DNA of 33,954 nucleotides. It comes from Bacteroidales bacterium UBA4230. Its GTDB lineage: Bacteria; Bacteroidota; Bacteroidia; Bacteroidales; UBA932. A model generated the notes under the pieces. It ran no database searches, was not told where the DNA came from, and was given only the letters and a program-made list of their open reading frames with translations. Position numbers and translations under genes: made by a program. Where the stretch lies: contig DGXO01000016.1 in the NCBI GenBank assembly GCA_002395605.1, positions 606 to 34,559 of the forward strand, given 5' to 3'. Position 1 is the first letter of the stretch. Every line of letters begins with the position of its first letter. This document shows, in pieces, positions 16,432-24,353 of this stretch.

Positions 16432-16434
16432 ATA

Positions 16435-17601
16435 ATGAAAGGACGAAATCTCTCCATAGACATTTTCAGGGGCCTTACAATGACCCTGATGGTATTTGTG
16501 AACGAGTTTTGGAAGGTCTTCAATGTTCCGCACTGGCTGGAGCACTATGCAACGCTGGAAGACGGCATGGGCCTCTCCGACATAGTTTTCCCCATGTTCC
16601 TATTTGCCATGGGAATGTCCATCCCCTACGCCCTTGAGCGAAGGATAGAAAAGGGATACAGCACTGAAAGCACTCTTCGGCATATCCTGAGCCGAACCTT
16701 CGCCCTCCTTGTAATGGGCGCGTTCATCTGCAACCAGGAATCCCGTGAATTGACCGGAAACCGCGCCCTGTGGGTGCTTCTCATGGTGGTGGGGTTCTTC
16801 CTCACCTGGAACCAGTATCCCAAGGACTGGAAACCCGCCAAATGGTTCAAACTCGCGGGAGGTGTGCTCCTTGCAGGGCTGGCGATTACTTATCGTTCGG
16901 CCGATGGCGCCCTGTTTGAGGGCCTGTGGTGGGGCATTCTGGGCCAGATTGGATGGATGTACCTTTTCTGCGCCGTAGCCTACCTTCTCCTGAGGGAAAA
17001 GAAGTGGTGCATTCCGCTTCTCTGGGCCGCCATTTGCGTAGTAAACCTCATGGCGGTTCCCATGCGTGACGGAAGCCTTCTCATCCAGAACAACATCCTT
17101 GTAGACCTTGCCGGAGCCGTCCAGCTTGGCAAATGCTATGGAGCCGTAATGGGCCTTGGCGGAATGATGCTCACCCTTGCCGACTGGAGCCTTCAGGACC
17201 GTTCATCGGCACAGAAAATAGGCCTTGGAGCCAGCGCAGCGGCCGTTCTGCTGGTACTGGGAATGGCAGTACGCACCGGCTGGATTGTGTCCAAGAACCT
17301 TGGCACACTGCCCTGGTGCCTGTTTGTGATGGCCATCGCCGTGGCGCTTTACACCCTTCTCCGCTTCCTGGAGCGCAAAGGCTGGACGGGCTGGTGGAAG
17401 CCTCTCACTCCAGCCGGAACGGCAACGCTTACCGTATACATGATTCCCTACCTCTTCATAGCGCTCTGGGTGGCCGTCAATCCCACCATCGCCCCCTGGC
17501 TTACGGGCTGGGTGGGGGTTGCAAAATGCGCCCTCATGGCCTGCGTATACATCGCCTGCGCATGGGGGCTCACAAAAGCCGGGGTCAAGCTGAAGATCTA
17601 G
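16435..17601 (+). CDS. DUF5009/NagX-like membrane acyltransferase (HGSNAT relative)
   Basis: 388 residues with about ten membrane helices. The N-terminus NLSIDIFRGLTMTLMVFVNE and the later GLSDIVFPMFLFAMGMSIP match the eukaryotic heparan-alpha-glucosaminide N-acetyltransferase and the bacterial NagX group (COG4299). His33 and His37 in PHWLEHY precede this motif; by eye His37 takes the place of the histidine that accepts the acetyl group in HGSNAT. The role would be transfer of an acetyl group across the membrane to an amino sugar, or sugar uptake support, as proposed for NagX in GlcNAc operons. It follows the oxidoreductase by 39 bases and converges on the GHL10 gene with overlapping stops. 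Confidence 0.8.
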   Translation: MKGRNLSIDIFRGLTMTLMVFVNEFWKVFNVPHWLEHYATLEDGMGLSDIVFPMFLFAMGMSIPYALERRIEKGYSTESTLRHILSRTFALLVMGAFICNQESRELTGNRALWVLLMVVGFFLTWNQYPKDWKPAKWFKLAGGVLLAGLAITYRSADGALFEGLWWGILGQIGWMYLFCAVAYLLLREKKWCIPLLWAAICVVNLMAVPMRDGSLLIQNNILVDLAGAVQLGKCYGAVMGLGGMMLTLADWSLQDRSSAQKIGLGASAAAVLLVLGMAVRTGWIVSKNLGTLPWCLFVMAIAVALYTLLRFLERKGWTGWWKPLTPAGTATLTVYMIPYLFIALWVAVNPTIAPWLTGWVGVAKCALMACVYIACAWGLTKAGVKLKI

Positions 17602-18887
17602 CGAAGACTGTCCCAGTAATCGAACATACGTATATGACAGAGGTCGAAGAGGAAGAATCCGTCGGCCTCTTTCATTATGGTCTCCTTGATTTCGGGAAGG
17701 AGAGCGCCCTGGCCGCCTTTTTCAAAGCCTTTTTCATTGCCGATATCCGGCCCGGCGCAGAACTGAACGTCACCGCAAAGGCGTTTTCGGCCCAGTTTTG
17801 CATAGCCTTCCATGGTTTTCTCTGTGTCTCCGTGGACATTTGCCGCAGGGCAGTAGGCGCCAAGAAACATGAAATCTACCAGATTGGCAAAACCTGCGGC
17901 CTGGTACTCGGGAGTTGCCCAGGAGAATGTGGGCTCTTCCTTTGCAAGGTTGTAGGAAGGGCTGGTCCAGTTGACGCCGCTGCGGTAATACTCAGAGAAC
18001 CAGGCGCCTACATATACGCCAAGGGGAAGGTCCTTCCTTACGGCATGGACGGTATCTGCGGCACGCGCCACAAAGTCGTGGATAACCTTGCAGCGGAAGG
18101 TAAGCCACTGGGTTTCAATGGTATCGGGCTCCTTGTCAAGAAAAATGTGCCCGGGCTCCGAGAATACGGGCCAGCGTTCCGGCTCATGGCCGATATACTC
18201 CGTAAACTGCCTAAGGGCCTCTGCGGTATAGCCGGCGTCCATGGCGTAGTCGTCATAGCGGCAGCGGTCCATCACTATGCCATCAAGGCCTTTGTAAGAG
18301 GCAAGGTCCCGGAGCATACTGAGGAGAAACTCCTGCACGGCGGGATTTGCGGGGTCCAGGAAACGGCCTCCAAGGGTGGAGTCGTCCTGGGCTTGATTCA
18401 CTAATGTGCCGTCTTTTTTGAGGTCTACGGCGCACCACTCCTGACGCTCAGGGTGGTCATACACCATACCGTGCTTTATGCCGGGGGCGCTCCAGCCGCC
18501 AACCATCATGTTAACGCCGGCAAGCACCTTGAGACCTGCCTTGTGACCGGCATCAATGAAGGCCTGAAGATAGTCAAAAGAGGCCGTGCGTTCACGCAGG
18601 ATATAACCGTTGGGGCTCCAGCCGGGCATGCTTTTAAGCTCCGGAGCCACACTGCTTTTGAACAGGACGTCTCCGGAAGTGGAGCGAACATCCACTACAA
18701 TATGCGTGAAGCCCATCCCGGCAATACGCTCACAGTCCGTAGCAATTGAATCCTGGTTGTTTGCATAGGCGCCAAAATTTGCAGGGCCGTCTATCCACAG
18801 GACGGAGGGTTTTTCCTGCACTTTAGGCTGACAGGCAACAAGAATAGTAATTATCAGCAGCAGGATGCTGCGAGTGAAATTCCTCAT
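17598..18887 (-). CDS. GHL10-type glycoside hydrolase-like lipoprotein (paralogue 1)
   Basis: 429 residues. The signal peptide ends in ILVAC (Cys19). The body is a TIM-barrel-like domain of the GHL10/alpha-amylase-like group: SVLWIDGPANF opens it, FTHIVVDVRSTSGDVLFKS follows, DGIVMDRCRYDD carries the likely acidic catalytic residues, and GVYVGAWFSEYYRSGVNW and FDLCHIRMFDYW close it. It is clearly related to the protein at 21918-23330. E. coli DigH, in the GHL10 group, cleaves peptide-free peptidoglycan strands, which makes an amino-sugar substrate possible. Expected location: periplasm or cell surface. Last gene of its unit; its stop overlaps that of the convergent DUF5009 gene. Confidence 0.82.
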   Translation of the reverse strand: MRNFTRSILLLIITILVACQPKVQEKPSVLWIDGPANFGAYANNQDSIATDCERIAGMGFTHIVVDVRSTSGDVLFKSSVAPELKSMPGWSPNGYILRERTASFDYLQAFIDAGHKAGLKVLAGVNMMVGGWSAPGIKHGMVYDHPERQEWCAVDLKKDGTLVNQAQDDSTLGGRFLDPANPAVQEFLLSMLRDLASYKGLDGIVMDRCRYDDYAMDAGYTAEALRQFTEYIGHEPERWPVFSEPGHIFLDKEPDTIETQWLTFRCKVIHDFVARAADTVHAVRKDLPLGVYVGAWFSEYYRSGVNWTSPSYNLAKEEPTFSWATPEYQAAGFANLVDFMFLGAYCPAANVHGDTEKTMEGYAKLGRKRLCGDVQFCAGPDIGNEKGFEKGGQGALLPEIKETIMKEADGFFLFDLCHIRMFDYWDSLR

Positions 18888-18933
18888 TTTTTATGCTATT
18901 TGCGGTTTTTCAGTTTATACTGCGAGTGGGATC

Positions 18934-18955
18934 ACGCATTTATGGCCGTTTTTGC
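18934..18955. repeat. Third, partial copy of the CGGCCA palindromic repeat
   Basis: In the 78-base gap between the metallophosphoesterase and GHL10 genes, ATGGCCGTTTTTG is identical to the centre of the element at 11751-11778 and is flanked by ACGCA, close to its ACACA arm. Alignment over 22 bases gives five differences by my count. Confidence 0.45.
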
Positions 18956-18965
18956 AGGATTTCAG

Positions 18966-20048
18966 TTACACTGCAGAGAAATCCTGACGTATTTCTCCAC
19001 CGTACAGCCGCACCCAAGTGCGGAAACCGGGCTCCCCTTCATGGAACTGGAACACGCGGCAACCGGAAACGGTTCCGGGGGCCGTGTGGGTATCTGAAGG
19101 AATATATCCATTCGGCCCAAGGTGATTGTAGATGGTGTCTCCGCCGGAGAATCGGCCATAAATGAAATTGATTCCGCCATACGGAAGCACATAGTCGCAG
19201 TCGTGGTCGTGGCCGGTGACAATGGCCTTGACGTCTCCCATTTCACGGAACTGGGCAAAGAGGCCGGAATTAAGGCGGGACGGGCACGGGGGCTCTCCGT
19301 TATTTCCGCAAACCGGCTGCACCCCGGCTGCAAGCGCCTCCGAAAGTTCACATAGCGGAATGTGGAAAAACGCAATGGAGGGCACAGGATTGCCTCCATT
19401 TTCACGGGTAAAGCGCTCACTGTGTGCGCGGTACCAGGCTATCTGGCTATGGCGGATGTAGTCGTAGCAGTGAATCTCTTCCTCCCCTTTCAGGATTACG
19501 GCATCCATGGAGTCAAAGAGATAAAGCACATGCTCCACCCCGCCGGCACCGGAAAGAGTAAGAACGTCATTGGAACAGCCGTAAACGCCGTTTTTCGGCG
19601 GAAGATTCACGCAGCCAGGAAGGCTGCGAATAGCCTTGAACATGTCTTCGCGGGTGCTTCCAAACTGGGAGTCGTGGTTCCCGAGCGCCACCGCCCACGG
19701 AATGCCGCTTTGGGCCAAAGGCGCAAGGATTTCCATTGCGCTTTCAATGTCCGGGCGGCCGAAAACAACGTCTCCGGTGTGTATCACAAGGTCCGGTTTC
19801 ACGCCTTCCAGGGCGTCTTGGACACACCGCAGGGCACGCTCTGACCGCGGATCTCCTGCGATATAGTGGGTATCCGTAAACTGCAGCACGGTAAAAGTGC
19901 CCCCGAGGCCGAAACTGAACTTTCCGGCAATCCTGGAGTCAGGCTCTGCAGGGACGGCATCGGCCCTACTGCATGCCCTTAAAACCGGCACCGCCGCAGC
20001 ACCTGCCACGGCCACTGCCGCACCCTTCAGGAATGATCTTCTTTTCAT
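18966..20048 (-). CDS. Metallophosphoesterase with twin-arginine signal, probable Tat lipoprotein
   Basis: 360 residues. RRSFLK (3-8) is a twin-arginine motif; the following hydrophobic stretch ends in LRAC (Cys26), which could be lipidated. The calcineurin-like metal motifs are all present: DTHY (59-62), GDVVFGR (from 92), GNHD (123-126), the FFHIPL segment, and GHDHDCD near the C-terminal half. The family hydrolyses phosphomonoesters or phosphodiesters with two metal ions. Tat export would allow folding with metals in the cytoplasm. It lies directly after a terminator and before the GHL10 gene. In context it might release phosphate from a phosphorylated glycan; the substrate is not shown. 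Confidence 0.87.
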   Translation of the reverse strand: MKRRSFLKGAAVAVAGAAAVPVLRACSRADAVPAEPDSRIAGKFSFGLGGTFTVLQFTDTHYIAGDPRSERALRCVQDALEGVKPDLVIHTGDVVFGRPDIESAMEILAPLAQSGIPWAVALGNHDSQFGSTREDMFKAIRSLPGCVNLPPKNGVYGCSNDVLTLSGAGGVEHVLYLFDSMDAVILKGEEEIHCYDYIRHSQIAWYRAHSERFTRENGGNPVPSIAFFHIPLCELSEALAAGVQPVCGNNGEPPCPSRLNSGLFAQFREMGDVKAIVTGHDHDCDYVLPYGGINFIYGRFSGGDTIYNHLGPNGYIPSDTHTAPGTVSGCRVFQFHEGEPGFRTWVRLYGGEIRQDFSAV

Positions 20049-20094
20049 GGCTCTAATTTACAAAATTTGCCGCACCTGGGCAAACTTGACGCGC

Positions 20095-20129
20095 TAATAA
20101 AAAAGCGCCGGCCATGGGGACCGGCGCTT
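20095..20129 (-). terminator. Intrinsic terminator ending the SusC/D operon
   Basis: On the minus strand AAGCGCCGG and CCGGCGCTT form a perfect nine-pair stem with a nine-base loop, followed by TTTTATT. It lies 22 bases past the stop of the lipoprotein gene at 20151 and 46 bases before the metallophosphoesterase start. A second small inverted repeat, TCTAAA/TTTAGA (20138-20155), spans the stop codon. Confidence 0.85.
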
Positions 20130-20150
20130 GGAGGAAGTCTAAATCAGAGT

Positions 20151-21905
20151 TTAGAGCTTAGGGAAACGTACTTTTGCGATGTGACCCTGAGAGGAGTCTA
20201 CAAGGTAAACCACAAGGTCGTTGCCGTCTACCAGAGGAAGGACGTCTACGCTGCTGGCCTCAGTGTAACCAGTCACGATAGGATCTTCCACATTGTCAAA
20301 CACAGCCTTGCTGATAACTTCGGGGGCAAGAGGATTGGTAACGTCGGCAATCCAGAGGTATGAAGGCATACCCCAGCCGTCCCAGGTGTAACCCATCTGC
20401 ATGATGGCCAGGATCTTCTTGCCGTTCCATGTAACGGTACCCATACCCTGAGGACCGCCAGCCCAGTCACCAACAGCTTCAATGGCCACGTGCCATTCGG
20501 ATCCGTCGTAGTAGTTCACATTGTAAAGGCCATCGTAGCCGCCATAGAAGAAGCCGTCGGCAACTGCAGGACCTGCAGGGACGAATACGGCACGGTTGGA
20601 GAGCCAGAGGTCATCACCAAGTTCAGGGGTAGTGAGCCAGGCGTCGTTATTGATCCTATGGGTAGATTTGTTCCACTCGTTGTAATCGAATACATCGGCG
20701 GCGCCATTCTTGATTTCCCAAGCAAGGCCATATGTAAGACCGCCATAGGACTTTACACCGCCATAAATCATAGTGACCACGCCGTTTCCGAAGACATCAC
20801 CCTTTGCAGCCACCTTATCGGCGCCGCGGGATCCGCTCCAGGCCTCGTTGACCCAAGGAATCAGGCGTACAGCATTCTCCAGCTTGGTATCATTGGCTTT
20901 GACGGCATAAACGCTGCCAACTCCACCGTACGGCATAAGCGAGGCAAGAAGGAGGTTGCCGGCATCGTCATTTGCAATGGACTGGACAGGAAGGTCACCA
21001 ACATTGAGGGTTCCGTTGAATGCACCTGTTGCGGGATCCACGGTGTGAATCTGGGTAGCATCGCATACCAGAAGCTTACCATCGAACATGGCAACGGTTG
21101 CGGTTGCATCGTGGATGGGTTCATCGGTATTTTCTACATTGAATTCTGCGGGAAGCTGCGTAATCCAGTCAACCTTGGAATTACCGGCCTGATACACATA
21201 TAATCTGGTTACATAGTCCTGGAATTCGCCGGTGGGATTTCCTTCATCGTCAAGAGCAGGAACCTGGATTCCGGGAACTGTGAACTTGATATAAGCGTAA
21301 CGGGCATCATAGCCTCCATTGGGTTCAACAGCAAGAGAGCCCATTCCAGTTTCCTGGTCAAAGGTAACGGGAGCCCAAGGGAAAGCGGCGTCTGCAGCGT
21401 CGTAGGTCTTGACAGTGTACTCCTGGTTGGAGATAACCTGGAATTCTACTTTACCGCCTTCAATGCCGATCTCGCTCTCCTGAGGATCTACAATGAAGAC
21501 CTGGCCCTGCATAATGCCTACACCGGCCTCGGCCTTTCCGGCTTTAATAAGGATACCGCCCACACGGCCATATTCCTCGTCGCCAAGAGACTGGACGACA
21601 GCCATTACCTCAATATTCTCACCGGCCTCGCCGCTGGTCTTCTGAAGGGTGATGAATTCATCGGCCTCGGCGGTCCAGGCTGCGTTGGTGGTGAATTTTA
21701 CGGTAAATTGTTGGGAATCCTTAGTGGGAAGATTCACAATAGCGTCTGAAATAAGGGTAATCTCGTCCTTAACTTCAGGTGTGGGATCGGGTTTCTGCTC
21801 CTCTTCTTTCTTGCCTTCGTCCTCTTTCTGCTCGGGAGTGACGGGCTTCTGGCAAGCCCACATTGTTACGGCAGCAGCCGCAAGGATCAAAAAAAGTTTT
21901 TTCAT
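20151..21905 (-). CDS. Surface lipoprotein with BACON-like domains and a propeller-like C-terminus
   Basis: The ATG at 21905 (MKKLFLILAAAAV) is chosen over a TTG two codons upstream, giving 584 residues. The lipobox TMWAC is followed by a proline- and glutamate-rich linker (residues 20-45), which suits a surface-exposed lipoprotein. Two immunoglobulin-like segments resembling BACON domains follow: the first contains SQQFTVKFTTNAAWTA, the second QESEIGIEGGKVEFQVISN. The rest shows repeated strand patterns with NDDAGNLLLASL and FGNGVVTMIYGG, like the DUF5018-type protein encoded at 24350-26125. A glycan-binding role next to SusC/D is likely. No catalytic motif seen. It is the last gene before the terminator. 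Confidence 0.75.
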   Translation of the reverse strand: MKKLFLILAAAAVTMWACQKPVTPEQKEDEGKKEEEQKPDPTPEVKDEITLISDAIVNLPTKDSQQFTVKFTTNAAWTAEADEFITLQKTSGEAGENIEVMAVVQSLGDEEYGRVGGILIKAGKAEAGVGIMQGQVFIVDPQESEIGIEGGKVEFQVISNQEYTVKTYDAADAAFPWAPVTFDQETGMGSLAVEPNGGYDARYAYIKFTVPGIQVPALDDEGNPTGEFQDYVTRLYVYQAGNSKVDWITQLPAEFNVENTDEPIHDATATVAMFDGKLLVCDATQIHTVDPATGAFNGTLNVGDLPVQSIANDDAGNLLLASLMPYGGVGSVYAVKANDTKLENAVRLIPWVNEAWSGSRGADKVAAKGDVFGNGVVTMIYGGVKSYGGLTYGLAWEIKNGAADVFDYNEWNKSTHRINNDAWLTTPELGDDLWLSNRAVFVPAGPAVADGFFYGGYDGLYNVNYYDGSEWHVAIEAVGDWAGGPQGMGTVTWNGKKILAIMQMGYTWDGWGMPSYLWIADVTNPLAPEVISKAVFDNVEDPIVTGYTEASSVDVLPLVDGNDLVVYLVDSSQGHIAKVRFPKL

Positions 21906-21917
21906 AAGCAATTGGTA

Positions 21918-23330
21918 TTAATTATTGGTTAATGAATTGATATAGTCTGTAAAAGTATTCTTGAAAGCAATCCAGTACTCGTACATCCTTATGTGGCAGA
22001 GGTCAAACACAAAGTATCCGTCCGCTCCGCCCTTAGTGACAATAGCGTCAAAAGTTTTGGGAATATAGGCGCTCCTTCTGCCTTCAGGCCATCCGTCGGG
22101 GTTGCCGATATCAGGGCCTCCGGCAAAAACGGTGTCATTCATTAGGATTGCATCGGCGCGTTTGGCAAAGCCCTCCATAGTCCATTCGGAGGAACCGTAA
22201 ATACTGGAAACGGAGGCATAGCACCCAAGGAACATGTAGTCGCAGTGGTCGGCGAAGCCGTAGTTGTGGTAGTCGGAATTTGCCCAAGTAGGATAAAGCT
22301 TGTGAGTCATGTACCTGGGGCTGGCCCAGTTGACTCCTGAACTATAATAACTTGAGTACCAGGCGCCCACATACACGCCGAATTTGACATCGGGGTTGAC
22401 TCCGTGAACGGCGTCTGCGGCTTTCTCAATGAAGTCGTGGATAACCTTGCAGCGGAAGGCGAGCCAGCTCTTCTGGTCTTCCCCAAGGGCGGGAAGCGAC
22501 GTTATGCCGGCCTCGAAGATGGGCCACTTTGCGGGCTCGTGACCAAGATAATCCACAAACTTGCAGCGGGAGACCTCGGAGAAATCGGCCTGAAGCCCGT
22601 TGTCGTCGTAGCGGCAGCGGTCCAGGACAATGCCGTCGATGTCGTAGGCGGCAAGTTCCTTGAGAAGGCCGATGACATAATTCTGGACATCGTCGTGGGC
22701 CGGATTCATGAACACAGTTCCCCTCACTCCGGGATAATAACTGTACCTGAGGCCATCGGAGGTATTGTCATACGAAGTCCATTCCTCAGGGATGTCTCCG
22801 GTGAACACCGGGCCTTCGCTTTCAAGTCCGTAATAACCGCCATAGCCGCATACAAAGGTGTTTATTGCGGCATGGACCCTGAGGCCGGCGGCATGACCGG
22901 TGTCGATGAAAGCCTGAAGGTAATCCCAGGTGGCGGTGCGCTCCACAAAACGGTAGCTGGAATTAACCCACGCTGCCAGGCGTCTTGCTTCCGGAGCGAT
23001 GGAAGATTTCCAAAGCACGGTTCCTTCCGTAGGACGTACGTCCACAATAATGTCGGTGAATCCGCATTCGGCCAGCTTGTCCACTTCCTTGCCTATGTAC
23101 GCCTTGTCATTTGCGTAGTAGTAGAAGTTGGCCGAAGCGTCAATCCAGACATAACGTGGCTTGCCCTCAGGGACAACCGGTTCTTCCGGAGTTGGATCGT
23201 CTTTTTTATCTTCCTGATTGTCAACCACCTCCCCGCCCGGGTTCTCCTCTGAAGGAGTCTCGGGCTGGACGGCCGGCGTGCAGTACGCCAGCATGAGGAC
23301 AAGGAACAGATATGCCGTAAGGCGCTTCAT
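21918..23330 (-). CDS. GHL10-type glycoside hydrolase-like lipoprotein (paralogue 2)
   Basis: 470 residues. The signal peptide ends in MLAYC (Cys17), then an acidic proline-rich linker to about residue 57. The TIM-barrel-like domain starts at YVWIDASANF and repeats the landmarks of the other copy: FTDIIVDVRPTEGTVLWKS, DGIVLDRCRYDD, GVYVGAWYSSYYSSGVNW and FDLCHIRMYEYW. The longer linker suggests cell-surface display, whereas the other copy may stay periplasmic. It is probably a glycan-cleaving enzyme of the amino-sugar locus, by analogy to DigH; some members are only labelled 'alpha amylase family'. It starts four bases from the phosphodiester glycosidase stop and is 12 bases from the next gene. 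Confidence 0.83.
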   Translation of the reverse strand: MKRLTAYLFLVLMLAYCTPAVQPETPSEENPGGEVVDNQEDKKDDPTPEEPVVPEGKPRYVWIDASANFYYYANDKAYIGKEVDKLAECGFTDIIVDVRPTEGTVLWKSSIAPEARRLAAWVNSSYRFVERTATWDYLQAFIDTGHAAGLRVHAAINTFVCGYGGYYGLESEGPVFTGDIPEEWTSYDNTSDGLRYSYYPGVRGTVFMNPAHDDVQNYVIGLLKELAAYDIDGIVLDRCRYDDNGLQADFSEVSRCKFVDYLGHEPAKWPIFEAGITSLPALGEDQKSWLAFRCKVIHDFIEKAADAVHGVNPDVKFGVYVGAWYSSYYSSGVNWASPRYMTHKLYPTWANSDYHNYGFADHCDYMFLGCYASVSSIYGSSEWTMEGFAKRADAILMNDTVFAGGPDIGNPDGWPEGRRSAYIPKTFDAIVTKGGADGYFVFDLCHIRMYEYWIAFKNTFTDYINSLTNN

Positions 23331-23333
23331 CTT

Positions 23334-24353
23334 TTACTTAATATAGATGCAATTCCCAACGGAACGTTGCGAACCGTCAGTGGGTTTTACAGTTTCAAGG
23401 CCGTTGACGAGAAGGCAGGTGGAGCCGCCGCCGTCAAGATTGAGGGCCTCTTTGCAGCCGAAAGCAAGAAGGATGTTGGCGACGTCCTCGGTGGAATATC
23501 CGGGAACGCCCTCCGTCATATCCCTGCCCTCGCAGACAAACAGCACCAGAAGGCCGTCTGCGGTGCAGCCGATGGCCGTGCGGGGATCTTTTAAGCCGCA
23601 TCGAGTATCTACGTCATCTTGCAAGCACTCAAAGCGCCATGTATTCTGGATCTTACCGTCTTTAATAAGCACAGGGCCCGCTCCTATTGCGGTCTTGGCC
23701 TCAAATACGCGGCCCTCGCAGGGGAACGACGCATCCGGCTGGGCAACTGGCGTGCTGCCATAGCCGTTCTGGGCGGGTTCATCGTAAATCCAGTGATTGT
23801 CTTTATCGACCCAGTAGGTCCAGGAAGCCTCCATAGTGCCGTCAGAATGGCGGATGAAAGCGCCTCTGGTGGGATAATACATGGTAACCCAGTCTAAGGA
23901 AGCGTAATTGATGTTGGGAGACAGGAGTTCGCCGTTTTCCACAGCCAGGCTGGCCGAATAATTGGTGCCGCTGTCTACATAGAAATAGCCTCCGTTCATG
24001 ACCAGCACCGGTGAATCGGATGCATTGTAGACCTCCGTTGGAGTACGGAGGGCGTCCGTGGAACCCGTAAGGAACGGATCCTTGATTCCCCATACATGGA
24101 AATCGTGCTTGGAAAGATCCACGGTGGCTATGTATGCGACGGCGTTTTTCCCCTGAAGCACCTCAGGGGACTTGTACAGCTTGATTCCGTCCGGAAGCGA
24201 GCCGAAGGATCCGTCTGTGACCTCCACAAACGGCTTGTCGTCGGCGTCGGGGTCGTTCCAGGGCCATTCGGAGGGAATGCCGTCACTTTTCTGCTGGCAT
24301 GCGCAAGCGGCAGCCAGTGCAAGAGTAATGATATAGAATGTCTTTTTCATCAT
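23334..24353 (-). CDS. Phosphodiester glycosidase family lipoprotein (NAGPA domain)
   Basis: 339 residues. The signal peptide ends with AAACAC; Cys17 or Cys19 would be lipidated. The NAGPA domain (PF09992) is clear: LVMNGGYFYVDSGTN, then AKTAIGAGPVLIKDGKI, RTAIGCTADGLLVLFVCEGR and the closing LNLDGGGSTCLLVNG. The mammalian uncovering enzyme of this family removes GlcNAc from GlcNAc-1-phosphodiester groups on mannose. Bacterial members, such as YngK-neighbour and spore proteins, cleave comparable alpha-linked phosphodiesters, though few are characterised. Location is the envelope. The start (two ATGs in a row) overlaps the stop of the DUF5018-type gene by four bases. It is one of the few probable enzymes in the operon. 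Confidence 0.88.
   Translation of the reverse strand: MMKKTFYIITLALAAACACQQKSDGIPSEWPWNDPDADDKPFVEVTDGSFGSLPDGIKLYKSPEVLQGKNAVAYIATVDLSKHDFHVWGIKDPFLTGSTDALRTPTEVYNASDSPVLVMNGGYFYVDSGTNYSASLAVENGELLSPNINYASLDWVTMYYPTRGAFIRHSDGTMEASWTYWVDKDNHWIYDEPAQNGYGSTPVAQPDASFPCEGRVFEAKTAIGAGPVLIKDGKIQNTWRFECLQDDVDTRCGLKDPRTAIGCTADGLLVLFVCEGRDMTEGVPGYSTEDVANILLAFGCKEALNLDGGGSTCLLVNGLETVKPTDGSQRSVGNCIYIK

Noticed and set aside
17133..18404. 423-codon open frame on the plus strand
   Set aside because: It crosses the end of the DUF5009 gene in another frame and runs antisense to the GHL10 gene; no family features.
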